A stretch of DNA of 64,000 nucleotides from Alphaproteobacteria bacterium (GTDB taxonomy: Bacteria; Pseudomonadota; Alphaproteobacteria; Micavibrionales; Micavibrionaceae): assembly GCA_021775965.1 (NCBI GenBank), contig JAJFGV010000109.1:1-64000 (forward strand). Direction: 5' to 3'. The translations under genes were made by a program, and so were the position numbers. The notes under the pieces are model-generated. The model was not told the origin of the DNA. It saw nothing but the letters and a program-made list of their open reading frames with translations, and did no database searches. Each line of letters starts with the position of its first letter. Positions within the stretch are counted from its first letter, which is position 1. Positions 16,619 to 26,851 of the stretch are shown here, in pieces.

Positions 16619-17995
16619 ATGCAGTACATACTATCTTTTCTTCTCATACCTATCATAATCACCATCGTTCCATCCGCTGCGTGGGCCTCTTCTGGCGCGG
16701 AGTCTCACCCGATTATTCATGTGGGAATGCATCCGGCAGGCATATTTTGTATTGCCGTGTTTGTGCTGTCCTACATTGCGGTTTTGTTAGAAGAAAAAGT
16801 GCATCTCCCTAAATCAAAGCCTGTCATGCTCGGAGCCAGTATTATATGGGTCACCATCGCTATTATCGCGCCATCCTATGATGTCGATCATGGCATGTTA
16901 CGCGACGCGGTTTTTACGGGATTGGAAGAGTATGCCAGCTTGCTTTTATTCTTGTTAGCGGCCATGACCTTTATCAGCGTCTTGCAGGAAAGAATGGTTT
17001 TTGAAACTCTGCGCTCTAAACTTGTTCAATCGGGTTTTAATCTCCAACAACTATTTTGGATTACCGGCATATTATCTTTTTTTCTGTCACCCATAGCAGA
17101 TAACCTCACAACAGCTTTGGTTATGGGGGCTGTGGTTATATCTGTTGGAGCAAATAATCCGAAGTTTGTAGCGATTGCATGTATTAACGTTGTGTGTGCA
17201 GCCAATGCAGGGGGCGCTTTTAGTCCCTTTGGAGACATTACGACGCTCATGGTTTGGCAAGCCGGTCATGTCGACTTTTTTGGTTTTTTTGCTTTGTTTG
17301 TTCCATCCGTTGTGTGCTTTCTCATACCGGCAACCATCATGAGTTTCTTTATTCCAAAGGATAAACCGCCAGCTGTAAAAGAGGCCATTGTCATGAAACG
17401 GGGCGCAAAATTTATTATTCTCCTTGGGTTGTGTACCATTGCCATGGCCGTTGGATTTGAGCAAGTGCTTGGTCTCCCCCCGTTTATCGGTATGATGGCC
17501 GGACTTTCCCTGCTTATGATTACAGCCTGGTTTATTCGTCGTAGCGGCGTTAAAGCTGATACGGATTTTAATGTTCTGGAGCAGGTTGCCCAATCTGAAT
17601 GGGATACACTTTTGTTCTTCTTCGGGGTGATCTTCAGTGTCGGCGGCCTAAGCTTTTTAGGCTATATGGAGTTGGCATCATCAACTATGTATGACGGTTG
17701 GGGCGCGAGTATAGCTCATATTTTTCTAGGCGTTGTCTCTGCGCTCATAGACAACATACCTGTGATGTTTGCAGTGCTCAGCATGGAACCAGAGCTGGAC
17801 AGATTCCAGTGGCTTCTCATTACGCTAACAACAGGCGTTGGCGGCAGTCTGCTCTCTGTCGGTTCTGCGGCAGGTGTTGCCTTGATGGGAACAGCGCGCG
17901 GCCAATACACCTTTTCCTCACATCTGAAATGGACTCCTGTTATTGCATTGGGCTATGTCGCTGCTATTGGCACGCATTTTTTAATAAACGGGTAG
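16619..17995 (+). CDS. nhaD: NhaD-type sodium/proton antiporter
   Basis: The 458-residue protein has an N-terminal signal-like helix and about 12 further membrane segments. It belongs to the ArsB/NhaD ion-transporter superfamily. Typical segments are FFLSPIADNLTTALVMGAV, NAGGAFSPFGDITTLMVWQAG and, in the second half, ALIDNIPVMFAVL. These duplicated half-repeats with Asp-Asn and Ser/Thr residues line the ion path in this family. It exports Na+ (or Li+) in exchange for H+ at the inner membrane. The ATG follows AAGAACGGTAAGCGAC, which is a weak site. It is flanked by the membrane spermidine-synthase-like gene (convergent). Confidence 0.9.
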   Translation: MQYILSFLLIPIIITIVPSAAWASSGAESHPIIHVGMHPAGIFCIAVFVLSYIAVLLEEKVHLPKSKPVMLGASIIWVTIAIIAPSYDVDHGMLRDAVFTGLEEYASLLLFLLAAMTFISVLQERMVFETLRSKLVQSGFNLQQLFWITGILSFFLSPIADNLTTALVMGAVVISVGANNPKFVAIACINVVCAANAGGAFSPFGDITTLMVWQAGHVDFFGFFALFVPSVVCFLIPATIMSFFIPKDKPPAVKEAIVMKRGAKFIILLGLCTIAMAVGFEQVLGLPPFIGMMAGLSLLMITAWFIRRSGVKADTDFNVLEQVAQSEWDTLLFFFGVIFSVGGLSFLGYMELASSTMYDGWGASIAHIFLGVVSALIDNIPVMFAVLSMEPELDRFQWLLITLTTGVGGSLLSVGSAAGVALMGTARGQYTFSSHLKWTPVIALGYVAAIGTHFLING

Positions 17996-18084
17996 CGTGC
18001 GGTCAAAGCAGTAAACTTAGCGGTACTTCGAGACTGATCTCTCCCTTGCTACTATTGAGAGTTATGCCTGGAAGGCCGTACGAT

Positions 18085-20355
18085 TTAAGGCGGGTTCGTG
18101 TGTTGGCGCGCCTTAATTTCGTTTAAAAGCTCGTGATTTTGAGCGTTTGTGTTGTCTTTATTGCGCAGCATGCGAGAGCCCTTTCCGTGGGAAAGAAGCA
18201 GGTTGTCATCGGTTATAATGGCGCCGTGAGAGCCGTATTGCTGCAGGTATTGTGCATTTAAAAGTATGGCGTCCTGCACTTCCTTTTTTGATAAATCGCG
18301 CTCGATATTTTTTCTGTTGAAACCCGGAAGAGATTGGCCAAGTTTTTTGTCGTCATTCGCCGATCCGATAAGGATGCCGGTTCCCGATGGCGGGTCAATC
18401 CAAAGCAGCGCATTTGGAAAAACATCCTGAAAAGTTTTTGCAATAGAGGCGCCGTAATATGGCGCGACAAGGTGGAAGGGAAGCCATTGGGCGATCACAC
18501 CCTCGGGACCGAGACTGCCTCGGGCCATCTGGTAAAATTCTTTGGAATATAATGCATTCACGCCGGAAAATGTTGGCGGCATCGGTTCGAGTGTGATGAC
18601 GTCATATGTTTTGCCTGTTCGGCGCATATAAGCGCGCCCATCCATGACAATGGCTGTTACTTTGTCATCACCGAGCACATTTTCATTGGCCGTAAAGTTG
18701 TGTGCCAGTTTGAAAACGTTTTTATTGATGTCGACGATATCAAGAGACTTTGGGTTTTCTTTTCTTACAGAATTGGCTGTCTGACCGGTGCCAAAGGCAA
18801 TCACAAGTGCATTTTGAGGGTCAGGGTGTAGGAGCATGGGGAGGTGACCCATCCATGGCATGTAGTGCCCTGAATAGTCAAATTCATCATTTTCTCCGCT
18901 TTGTTCTGTTGTCGAAAAGCCGTCTATGAAGAGAATTTTGCGGCCGCTTTCATATTCGACTGCGGAAACTGTCACATCTGGCCCTTCATAGACTTCAAGA
19001 ATCTGGCTTGGGTTTATACTATTATAGCTTGAAGCGCCCTGGACACGTGTCCTGCCGACACCGGATTCAAATAGCACTGCAATGAGCAATGACGCTATGC
19101 CCAGGATACATAGAGCGGGCCGTCTTTGTTTGGGCGCAAATAAAATTCCTGTGACAACAACAAGCGTTCCAACCATCCATACGGTTCGCGCAAAACCGAT
19201 TGTCGGCAAAAAAAGCCATGCTGTTGTTATGGCGCCGATGATGGCGGCGCAGGCGTTGAGGCCATAGAGTATACCCCATCGGCTGGGCTTTTTCTGATCA
19301 TCAAGGATCCAGGGGAGTGCAACCCCCAGCAGTAGAACCGGTGGGCCGATCACATAAAAGGTGACGGCAAACCATTGCGCAAAGACGATCAGGGCATGGT
19401 TGGCATGTGTGTACATAAACAAATCAAAGCGTTCTACCAAAGGTGTCACAAGCAGTATGAGTATTCCGGCACCGGCGATTAGCAGGCCAAGGGGCACTTT
19501 GTTCTTTTTCAGGTAAGGAACAAGATGAGCGCTTAGGCCAAGGGCAATGAGGACGCAAGACAGCATAATTGCAAAGGCTTCCGAGGTGCTCATGAAGGCG
19601 GCGGTTAATGAGCGAAACCAGGACACTTCAAGGACAAAAGTAGCAAGACCGGTGATGAATGAAAGGAACAAGGCCGCGCGGTAGCTGATGAGGGGGGGTG
19701 GATTTTGTTTTAAGTTTTTGGCCGGTTTTTGTGTGGTTTTGTGGGGGGCGCTGGCGCTCCAGGCAATAATCCCGACCACAATATTGGCGGAAGCAATGAC
19801 CCAGGTTGCGCAAGTAATGCCCGACAAAGGTATTAAAACAAAGGCAGCGAGCAAAACGCCGGTGGCAGCCCCCAGGGTATTCAGCCCGTATAATGTGGCG
19901 ATGGATGTTTGGAATTTCCGGGATATAAGTCCCAGCACAGGAAGTGTTGCGCCCATACACAGTGTCGGAATGCCAAGGGATATGACGATGCCTGTGATGT
20001 GCACGCCGATGGTCATTTCAGGGGCGGCTGCGTAAGCCCAGCTATCGAGATGTTCAACCGTTCGGAACGCCAGGTTTAGAAACAATCCTGAAATCCCTAT
20101 TATGCATTCCAGAACGCCATAAATTCTGAGAGGGCGTGCAATGTTTTTATTTCTAAGCAGATAACCCATGAGGAGGGCGCCTATAGACATGCCACCCATC
20201 GTGATGGCAAGTGTTAGCGCCGTCCCCCAGGCAGAGACCCCGAGTGCCAAAGAAGACTTAATCTGCCAGATTGACTCCCATGACAGCGCCGCCATACCGG
20301 ACAGAAAAATCAGAAAGAAAATATGTTTATGAGATGTAACGAAATGATGACCCAT
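18085..20355 (-). CDS. Membrane spermidine-synthase-like protein
   Basis: From the ATG at 20355 (GGAG ~13 bases before) the protein has 756 residues. About 14 membrane helices (MFS-like, with repeated GATLPVL and GVALPW loops) fill residues 1-~470. A soluble C-terminal domain resembling spermidine synthase or SAM-dependent methyltransferases follows: VIAFGTGQTANSV, LDIVDINKNVFKLA, YDVITLEPMPPTFSGVNALYSKEFY. In true spermidine synthases the glycine motif is GGGDG; here it is AFGTGQT, so the substrate may differ. Fused membrane versions are widespread but mostly uncharacterised. An upstream in-frame extension of 43 codons lacks a ribosome site and is not used. It stands alone. Confidence 0.75.
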   Translation of the reverse strand: MGHHFVTSHKHIFFLIFLSGMAALSWESIWQIKSSLALGVSAWGTALTLAITMGGMSIGALLMGYLLRNKNIARPLRIYGVLECIIGISGLFLNLAFRTVEHLDSWAYAAAPEMTIGVHITGIVISLGIPTLCMGATLPVLGLISRKFQTSIATLYGLNTLGAATGVLLAAFVLIPLSGITCATWVIASANIVVGIIAWSASAPHKTTQKPAKNLKQNPPPLISYRAALFLSFITGLATFVLEVSWFRSLTAAFMSTSEAFAIMLSCVLIALGLSAHLVPYLKKNKVPLGLLIAGAGILILLVTPLVERFDLFMYTHANHALIVFAQWFAVTFYVIGPPVLLLGVALPWILDDQKKPSRWGILYGLNACAAIIGAITTAWLFLPTIGFARTVWMVGTLVVVTGILFAPKQRRPALCILGIASLLIAVLFESGVGRTRVQGASSYNSINPSQILEVYEGPDVTVSAVEYESGRKILFIDGFSTTEQSGENDEFDYSGHYMPWMGHLPMLLHPDPQNALVIAFGTGQTANSVRKENPKSLDIVDINKNVFKLAHNFTANENVLGDDKVTAIVMDGRAYMRRTGKTYDVITLEPMPPTFSGVNALYSKEFYQMARGSLGPEGVIAQWLPFHLVAPYYGASIAKTFQDVFPNALLWIDPPSGTGILIGSANDDKKLGQSLPGFNRKNIERDLSKKEVQDAILLNAQYLQQYGSHGAIITDDNLLLSHGKGSRMLRNKDNTNAQNHELLNEIKARQHTNPP

Positions 20356-20533
20356 TAAGCTTAGGTGCTCCTTTTGAAAACCTTTGTTACTATACCTTAA
20401 AATAGGGAAAACGGCATCTAATGATGATTTGGTGCTCTTATTACAATGGTAGTCCTGATAGAAATGACTGGCCCCAAAAATCAATCTCTAGTTTAATAGA
20501 ATGTAACGATATCAACTATAGGGGGTATCCTTT

Positions 20534-21271
20534 ATGACGTCGCGACTATCTTTTCTTCCACTCTTTGTTTGTTTTCTTTGTTTCTTTCCTCATTCAGCTT
20601 CTGCGCAAATTTTCGACTGGCATACAAGCAATGCCCAGCTTCTCAGAGGGTTTGATTACGAATTGGGCAGTGAAGAGCGCACCATTCTTACGCTGGAGCA
20701 TGCGCATGGTCATGCTTATGGTGACACGTTTATCTTTATGGATTGGACATGGCCGGATGAAGGCAAGCCCGGTTATTACATAGAAGCATCGCCGCGCCTT
20801 TCGCTCAGTAAGATTTTTGATACCGGTCTTTCAGTGGGAATCATTAAGGATGTGCTGATTTCTACAACATGGGAAAAGCCAAAACATATGGGGCCGCGCT
20901 ATTTGTATGGTGGCGCGATTGATTTAAACCTGCCGGGGTTTAAGTTTTTCAAAGCCAATGCTTATATCCGTGACGATACGCAGCTTAAGGGCGATACCTG
21001 GCAGGTTACAATGGCATGGAATCGTCCGTTTGAAATTGGTGAAACCGGTTTTTTGTTTGAAGGATTTGCCGATATTTATGGAGCCGAAGGTCCAACAAAA
21101 ACGAACAACCAGCTGGTTGTTCCACGTTTTTTGATGGATCTTGGTGATCTGGCTGGATACCAGGAGGGCAAATTATGGGTCGGTGTCGAGTACTCATATT
21201 GGCACAATAAGTTTGGTGTTGCAGGCAAAACAGAAAGCGTGCCGCAGCTGCAGGTAAAATGGGTCTTTTGA
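20534..21271 (+). CDS. Tsx/OmpK-like outer-membrane channel protein
   Basis: The 245-residue protein has a clear signal peptide ([20 protein letters not shown], cleavage before QIF). The mature part is rich in alternating aromatic beta strands ([39 protein letters not shown]) and ends in a terminal Phe (QVKWVF), as outer-membrane barrels do. The pattern fits the nucleoside-specific Tsx/OmpK family. It precedes the hybrid kinase with a 1-base gap, so both are in one operon; a kinase gene coupled to a porin suggests a shared signal or nutrient, which is inference. Confidence 0.7.
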   Translation: MTSRLSFLPLFVCFLCFFPHSASAQIFDWHTSNAQLLRGFDYELGSEERTILTLEHAHGHAYGDTFIFMDWTWPDEGKPGYYIEASPRLSLSKIFDTGLSVGIIKDVLISTTWEKPKHMGPRYLYGGAIDLNLPGFKFFKANAYIRDDTQLKGDTWQVTMAWNRPFEIGETGFLFEGFADIYGAEGPTKTNNQLVVPRFLMDLGDLAGYQEGKLWVGVEYSYWHNKFGVAGKTESVPQLQVKWVF

Positions 21272-21272
21272 T

Positions 21273-24116
21273 ATGGAAGAAATTCCATCCTCGGTAAAAT
21301 GTGTTCTACAGGTTCTAGGCCTGGCAGCGGCGTATCTTGCCTTTGGTAAATTGGGGTTGCTTCTAACCATGCCACCGGGTTTTGCCAGCATTATCTGGCC
21401 GGCATCAGGTGTGGCGCTTGCCGGTGTTTTGATGTGTGGCAACAAAGTATTGCCGGGTGTTTTTTTGGGTGCGGCCCTGACCAATGCCTATATCGCCATT
21501 GACGCCGGCAATGATCCTTTTTCGTCTACATCTCTTATTCTGGCGGCCAGTATTGCCAGCGGTGCGACGCTGCAAGCTTTGCTTGGTAGTTTTCTAATCC
21601 GCCGCGCTGTCGGTTTTCCAACAATGTTGGAACAGGAAAAGGATATTGTTCGTTTCCTTGTGCTTGGCGGTCCGGTCAGTTGTGTTGTATCGGCTTCGTT
21701 CGGTATCACCACGCTATTCATGCTGGGCTTTGTTTCGCCGGAAAACTTTTTGCCGAGCTGGGGGAAATGGTGGGTTGGCGATACGGTTGGTGCGCTGGTT
21801 TTTACACCGATCATTATCATCGGCCTGGCCGGAAGGCAGCATATCACCATGCTCAGGCGGTTTTCGGTTGTCCTGCCTTTATGCGCAATATTTGCCTTTG
21901 TCGTTGTTCTTTTTATGCTGGCGCGGGATTCCGAGCGGGATACCATTCATTTCCGGTTTGAACAGCGCGCGGCAATATTGGCGCAATCCATACAAAAGCA
22001 TTTTGAGGACGGGCTGGATGTTTTGTATTCCATTGAAGGTTTTTACGCGGCCTCCAATTATGTGGACAGGGAAGAATTTAGAAAATTCGTCCAAAACCCC
22101 TTAAAGCGCACACCGGGCATTCAGGGGTTAGGCTATAATCAGAACGTAACCTTTGAGCAAAAGGACGCCTTTATACAATCAATTCGTGATGAAGGTTTCC
22201 CGGATTTTAACATTAAAAACCCTGGGGACGCCGCTCTGGAACCTTCAGCGGAAGGTTTGGTCGTTGTCGTTTATACAGAGCCCTATGAAACCAACAAAGC
22301 TGCTTTTGGCCTGAATGTCGCCTTTGAGGAAAAGCGCCGTAAAGCGTTCAATCAAGCGCGCGATACCGGTGCGATCATCATTACCGGAAAAATAAGACTG
22401 GTACAGGAAACAGGAAGCCAATCAGGGTTTCTTGCGTTTCTCCCTATTTATACCAACGATGAGCCACATGAGACACTCCAGCAACGCCAGGAAAATCTGG
22501 AAGGGTATGCTGTTGGCATTTTTCGTGTTGGTGACATGGTGCAGGCCGCGTTGGAGGATATGGAACACGCAGGAATCAATATCTCGCTACACGATAAGAG
22601 TGCCGAGGAATCTGACCGCCTTTTATTCGGTGAGGAAGAGCATTCAAAAGGCTTGATATGGGATTATAGTTTCGACGTTGGTGGGCGAAAATGGGCTTTG
22701 TATTTTTACCCGACGGAAGAATATTTGATTGAAGCACAAGGCTGGGGGACATGGATTGTTCTGGTTGGTGGATTGCTGTTTAGCACATTGCTTTGTGCCT
22801 TTTTACTGTTAATAACCGGGCGTACTGCCGCCGTGCAACAAATTGTTGATGATAGAACAGCCGAGCTTAAACACTCTGAAGCAAAACTGAACAAATATAC
22901 CCAGGAGCTTGAATGTCAGGCATTGGAATTGGCCGATGAAACACAAAAGGCTGAGACAGCAAACAAGGCCAAGAGCGAGTTTTTAGCCAATATGAGTCAT
23001 GAAATCCGTACGCCGATGAACGGCATTATCGGCACCACCAGTCTTATGGCGGAAACGGATCTTTCGAAAAAGCAAAGGGATTATCTTGGGACGATCCGCA
23101 CGTCTTCGGAATCGCTGTTGGAGCTCATTAATGACATTCTTGATTTTTCAAAAATTGAGGCAGGGAAACTTGATTTCGAAATCCTGCCCTTTGATCTGAA
23201 GATGCTTGTGGAAGAAGCGCGGGATGTCATGTCTGTTGATATTAAGGATGGCGTGGATATCCAAGTTTCCTGGTCCCTGGACACGCCGCGCTATGTACAA
23301 GGTGATCCCGGACGTATCAGGCAGGTGCTTTTTAATCTTCTTAGCAATGCCATTAAATTTACGGACGGTGGGTATATCAAGATTAGCGTTGAACCTGCTG
23401 AAGAAAAAGACGGGCGGCAGGAATTTATTATTGCCGTTGAGGATACAGGGATTGGTATTGCCAAAGACAAGCTGGATTATGTTTTTGATAAGTTTGGTCA
23501 AGCCGAAGAATCAACAACGCGGCGTTTTGGCGGCACAGGTCTGGGGCTGTCGATATGTTCTGAACTGGTGCATATCATGGATGGGGACATCCATGTTGAA
23601 AGCGTGGAAGGAAAGGGTTCTAAATTCTGGTTTACGATGCTTTTGCCGCTTTCAAATGCGGATGATGTCGTGGATCCTTCAGATCATAACGATATGATAG
23701 ATATAGAAAGCCTTCAGTTTGATAAAGTTCAGATCCTGGTTGCTGAAGACAACCGTGTTAATATGATGATTGCGACAGAAATACTCGAACAATATGGGTG
23801 CAACGTTACACCAGCAGGAAATGGTCTTGAGGCCATTGAGCGTGCGTCAAGTCAGCGATTTGATTTGATCTTTATGGATTGCCGCATGCCGGAAATGGAT
23901 GGTTATGAGGCCACCGGCGTTATCAGGGAACATGAAGGAAAAGAACATTCATTGGCCGTGCCTATTATTGCGCTGACGGCCAATGCTATGAAAGGCGATC
24001 GTGATAAATGTATTGCTGCCGGTATGGATGACTATGTGACCAAGCCAGTTAAAAAAGAGGAGCTTGCTGCTGTGCTTCTCAAATGGTTGCCCAAAGAGAA
24101 GAAAAAAGCGGCATAG
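21273..24116 (+). CDS. Hybrid sensor histidine kinase, MASE1-CHASE-HisKA-HATPase-REC
   Basis: The protein has 947 residues. A MASE1 multi-helix membrane sensor (~1-215) is followed by a periplasmic CHASE domain (~230-485, with [20 protein letters not shown]), another membrane helix (~490-515) and a coiled coil. HisKA follows with phospho-acceptor His576 in [12 protein letters not shown]. The HATPase has [15 protein letters not shown] and [11 protein letters not shown]-terminal receiver carries phospho-Asp869 in [11 protein letters not shown] and Lys in VTKPVK. All key residues are present. CHASE domains bind small extracellular ligands such as cytokinin-like molecules or peptides; the ligand here is unknown. 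The start follows the porin stop by one base. Confidence 0.92.
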   Translation: MEEIPSSVKCVLQVLGLAAAYLAFGKLGLLLTMPPGFASIIWPASGVALAGVLMCGNKVLPGVFLGAALTNAYIAIDAGNDPFSSTSLILAASIASGATLQALLGSFLIRRAVGFPTMLEQEKDIVRFLVLGGPVSCVVSASFGITTLFMLGFVSPENFLPSWGKWWVGDTVGALVFTPIIIIGLAGRQHITMLRRFSVVLPLCAIFAFVVVLFMLARDSERDTIHFRFEQRAAILAQSIQKHFEDGLDVLYSIEGFYAASNYVDREEFRKFVQNPLKRTPGIQGLGYNQNVTFEQKDAFIQSIRDEGFPDFNIKNPGDAALEPSAEGLVVVVYTEPYETNKAAFGLNVAFEEKRRKAFNQARDTGAIIITGKIRLVQETGSQSGFLAFLPIYTNDEPHETLQQRQENLEGYAVGIFRVGDMVQAALEDMEHAGINISLHDKSAEESDRLLFGEEEHSKGLIWDYSFDVGGRKWALYFYPTEEYLIEAQGWGTWIVLVGGLLFSTLLCAFLLLITGRTAAVQQIVDDRTAELKHSEAKLNKYTQELECQALELADETQKAETANKAKSEFLANMSHEIRTPMNGIIGTTSLMAETDLSKKQRDYLGTIRTSSESLLELINDILDFSKIEAGKLDFEILPFDLKMLVEEARDVMSVDIKDGVDIQVSWSLDTPRYVQGDPGRIRQVLFNLLSNAIKFTDGGYIKISVEPAEEKDGRQEFIIAVEDTGIGIAKDKLDYVFDKFGQAEESTTRRFGGTGLGLSICSELVHIMDGDIHVESVEGKGSKFWFTMLLPLSNADDVVDPSDHNDMIDIESLQFDKVQILVAEDNRVNMMIATEILEQYGCNVTPAGNGLEAIERASSQRFDLIFMDCRMPEMDGYEATGVIREHEGKEHSLAVPIIALTANAMKGDRDKCIAAGMDDYVTKPVKKEELAAVLLKWLPKEKKKAA

Positions 24117-24156
24117 TTTTTTAACCTGTCTAGGGCGGAGAAATACGGTCAGGATA

Positions 24157-25977
24157 TTACTCCGCAGCGCGACCAGCCTTTTTACGATCATGCGGGCAGA
24201 GATCTTTTTTACGCAGGCGCATGTTGTTCGGCGTTACTTCCAAAAGCTCATCGTCATTGATGTAGGACATCATCTGCTCCAGCGACATCTTAACCGGCGG
24301 CGTGCATGTGGTCGCTTCATCCGTACCCGAAGCCCGCACATTGCTCAGCTTTTTCCCTTTGAGGATATTCACTTCCAGATCATTGTCACGACTGTGTTCG
24401 CCGATAATCATGCCTTCATAAACAGGTTGCTGATGTTCAACAAACATAATCCCGCGATCTTGTAAGTTAAAGATCGCGTAAGCCACGGCTTGGCCTTGCG
24501 CGTTGGAAATGAGAACGCCTTTGGCTCTTTGCGGGATGTCACCTTTATAAGGTGTGTAAGAATGAAAGACCCGGTTCATGACGCCTGTGCCGCGCGTATC
24601 GGTCATGAAGCGGCTCTGATAGCCGATCAGGCCGCGCGATGGTGCATGAAAGACAATACGTTGCTTGCCGGCGCCGGAAGAGCGCATATCAACCATATCA
24701 GCCTTACGGCGGTTCATTTTATCGACAACCGTGCTGGCATATTCTTCGTCGACATCGATGGTGACTTCTTCGACGGGCTCGGTACGGCCTCCACTTTCAT
24801 CTTCTTGATACAAAACGCGTGGGCGCGACACGGTTAACTCAAATCCTTCGCGGCGCATGGTTTCGATGAGAACGCCAAGTTGCAATTCTCCGCGCCCGCC
24901 AATCTCGAACGAGTCTTTTTCTGAACTTTCACTAAAGGTAATGGCAACATTGGTTTCCGCTTCGGCGAGAAGGCGTTCGCGGATCATCGTCGAGGTTACC
25001 TTTTTGCCATCCTGCCCGGCAAAAGGAGAGTCGTTCACAGAGATGGTGACAGACATGGTCGGCGGATCAATCGGCGTTGAGGTGATGGGTGTTTCAAGGC
25101 TCGGTGCGCCAATCGTATCGGCTACAGACGCTTTGGTCAGACCGGCGATACATATAATGTCACCGACATTGACGACATCAACAGGCACACGCTCGGTGCC
25201 ATCAAATTTCAACAGCTTGGTCATGCGGCCGGTTTCAACACTTTCTCCGGTAAGGTTGATCGCTTTTACCGTGTCGTTCACCTTGGCGGAACCTTGCATC
25301 ACGCGTCCGGTTAGACAGCGCCCAAGAAACGGATCGGAATCGAGCAACGTTGCCAGCATCGCAAACGGCGCATCCTTGTCGCCTTTCGGCGATGGCACAT
25401 GTTCGAGAACCAGATCCAGTAGCGGATGTAAATTGTCGCGTGGGTCTTCCAGCTCACGCACGCACCAGCCATCACGGCCTGATGCATAAAGAATGGGAAA
25501 GTCTAACTGCTCATCGTTCGCATCGAGGGAGACGAACAAATCAAACACTTCGTCGACAACTTCTTCGGCGCGCTCATCGGCGCGGTCGATCTTGTTGATG
25601 ATCACGATAGGCTTTAGCCCCTGTTTCAGCGCTTTGCCCAAAACAAATTTCGTTTGCGGCATTGGTCCTTCTGCCGCATCGGTTAGCAGGATCACACCAT
25701 CGGCCATGTGCAACACGCGCTCAACTTCGCCGCCAAAATCGGCGTGGCCTGGCGTGTCGATAATATTAATGCGAACATCACCCCATTGAATAGAGGTCGG
25801 CTTGGCAAGAATGGTAATACCGCGCTCTTTCTCCAGATCACCGCTATCCATGACGCAGACATCGACTTGCTGATTATCACGGAACATGCCGCTTTGCTGC
25901 ATCATGCTGTCGATCAGCGTGGTTTTGCCATGGTCAACATGGGCAATAATTGCAATATTTCTGAGCTCTTGGGCCAT
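24157..25977 (-). CDS. typA: Ribosome-associated GTPase TypA/BipA
   Basis: This is a 606-residue translational GTPase of usual length. G1 AHVDHGKT near residue 13, G2 in KERGITI, G3 DTPGHADF, G4 NKID and the TypA-specific C-terminal domain (RGLIGYQSRF, FNLQDRGIMFVEHQQPVYEGM) are all visible. It binds 70S ribosomes and helps large-subunit assembly at low temperature or under stress (established). It is convergent with the hybrid kinase and divergent from the lipase-like gene. Confidence 0.96.
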   Translation of the reverse strand: MAQELRNIAIIAHVDHGKTTLIDSMMQQSGMFRDNQQVDVCVMDSGDLEKERGITILAKPTSIQWGDVRINIIDTPGHADFGGEVERVLHMADGVILLTDAAEGPMPQTKFVLGKALKQGLKPIVIINKIDRADERAEEVVDEVFDLFVSLDANDEQLDFPILYASGRDGWCVRELEDPRDNLHPLLDLVLEHVPSPKGDKDAPFAMLATLLDSDPFLGRCLTGRVMQGSAKVNDTVKAINLTGESVETGRMTKLLKFDGTERVPVDVVNVGDIICIAGLTKASVADTIGAPSLETPITSTPIDPPTMSVTISVNDSPFAGQDGKKVTSTMIRERLLAEAETNVAITFSESSEKDSFEIGGRGELQLGVLIETMRREGFELTVSRPRVLYQEDESGGRTEPVEEVTIDVDEEYASTVVDKMNRRKADMVDMRSSGAGKQRIVFHAPSRGLIGYQSRFMTDTRGTGVMNRVFHSYTPYKGDIPQRAKGVLISNAQGQAVAYAIFNLQDRGIMFVEHQQPVYEGMIIGEHSRDNDLEVNILKGKKLSNVRASGTDEATTCTPPVKMSLEQMMSYINDDELLEVTPNNMRLRKKDLCPHDRKKAGRAAE

Positions 25978-26164
25978 TTCTCGTTATTCTCGCTTTCGGC
26001 GTTATTTCGTGAACGGCAAGTCCTATAGAAGTGTAGCGCAAAAGGGAAGAAAAATCGTCTGTTTACGGGTGTTTCCTAATGATTAATTGGAGGGATTTGC
26101 CGACTGTATTGTTGGTGATACACTTTATGGGGAAGATATATCGCGTCTTAAAGGAAACCTGACC

Positions 26165-26851
26165 ATGAGTGATGGAGAGTGGAGCAGTAAGGAAGGCGAC
26201 GTTGTTGTGCTTTTGCATGGAATTGGCCATTCGCTGTGGAACATGGCGCTCATGGAGAAAAGATTGCGGCGGGAGGGATATAAGACCGTTAATCTTTCTT
26301 ATCCCTCGCGCAAGCATAACATCGAAGCGTTGTCTGTCTGGTTGAATGACAGGTTGCAATCAGAAGATGTCTGGTCTTGTTCCGGCAGGGTGCATTTTGT
26401 GACTCATTCGATGGGTGGGCTGGTTACGCAGCATTATTTAGATACAAACAAAGAGGGTTTTCCGTCAGGTAAGCTGGGCCGCGTTGTTATGTTGGGGCCG
26501 CCGCATAGGGGCAGTGAAGTGGCTGATTTTCTTCATAAGGTTCCCCTTTATAGGTGGGTGTTCGGTCCGGCTGGTCAGGAATTGACGACCAGTGTCAGGG
26601 CCAAAGTGAAAATAACGCCCTGGTATGAATTGGGAGTTATCGCCGGAACAAAAAACTGGATGTATCCATTGGGTGTTTTGACAATGAAGGGCGTCAATGA
26701 TGGTTGCGTTAGTGTTGAAAGTACAAAAATAGACGGTATGAAAGAACATATTACCCTGCCGCTTTTGCATGGATTTATGGGTTGGAATAAAACGGCGCAG
26801 AGCCAGACAGCTAATTTTTTAAAAACAGGTGGGTTTAATCATGTCCGATAG
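26165..26851 (+). CDS. Lipase-like alpha/beta hydrolase
   Basis: From the ATG at 26165 (AAAGGA ~10 bases upstream) the protein has 228 residues. VVLLHGIGHS holds the oxyanion region and HSMGG the nucleophile serine; ML(G)PPHRGSEVAD follows, as in PGAP1/EstA-like lipases, with His in PLLHGFMG near the end. No signal peptide, so it is probably cytosolic. It overlaps the start of the acyltransferase fusion gene by 11 bases, which links it to phospholipid repair or remodelling. An upstream TTG at 26087 would add 26 residues but lacks support. Confidence 0.8.
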   Translation: MSDGEWSSKEGDVVVLLHGIGHSLWNMALMEKRLRREGYKTVNLSYPSRKHNIEALSVWLNDRLQSEDVWSCSGRVHFVTHSMGGLVTQHYLDTNKEGFPSGKLGRVVMLGPPHRGSEVADFLHKVPLYRWVFGPAGQELTTSVRAKVKITPWYELGVIAGTKNWMYPLGVLTMKGVNDGCVSVESTKIDGMKEHITLPLLHGFMGWNKTAQSQTANFLKTGGFNHVR

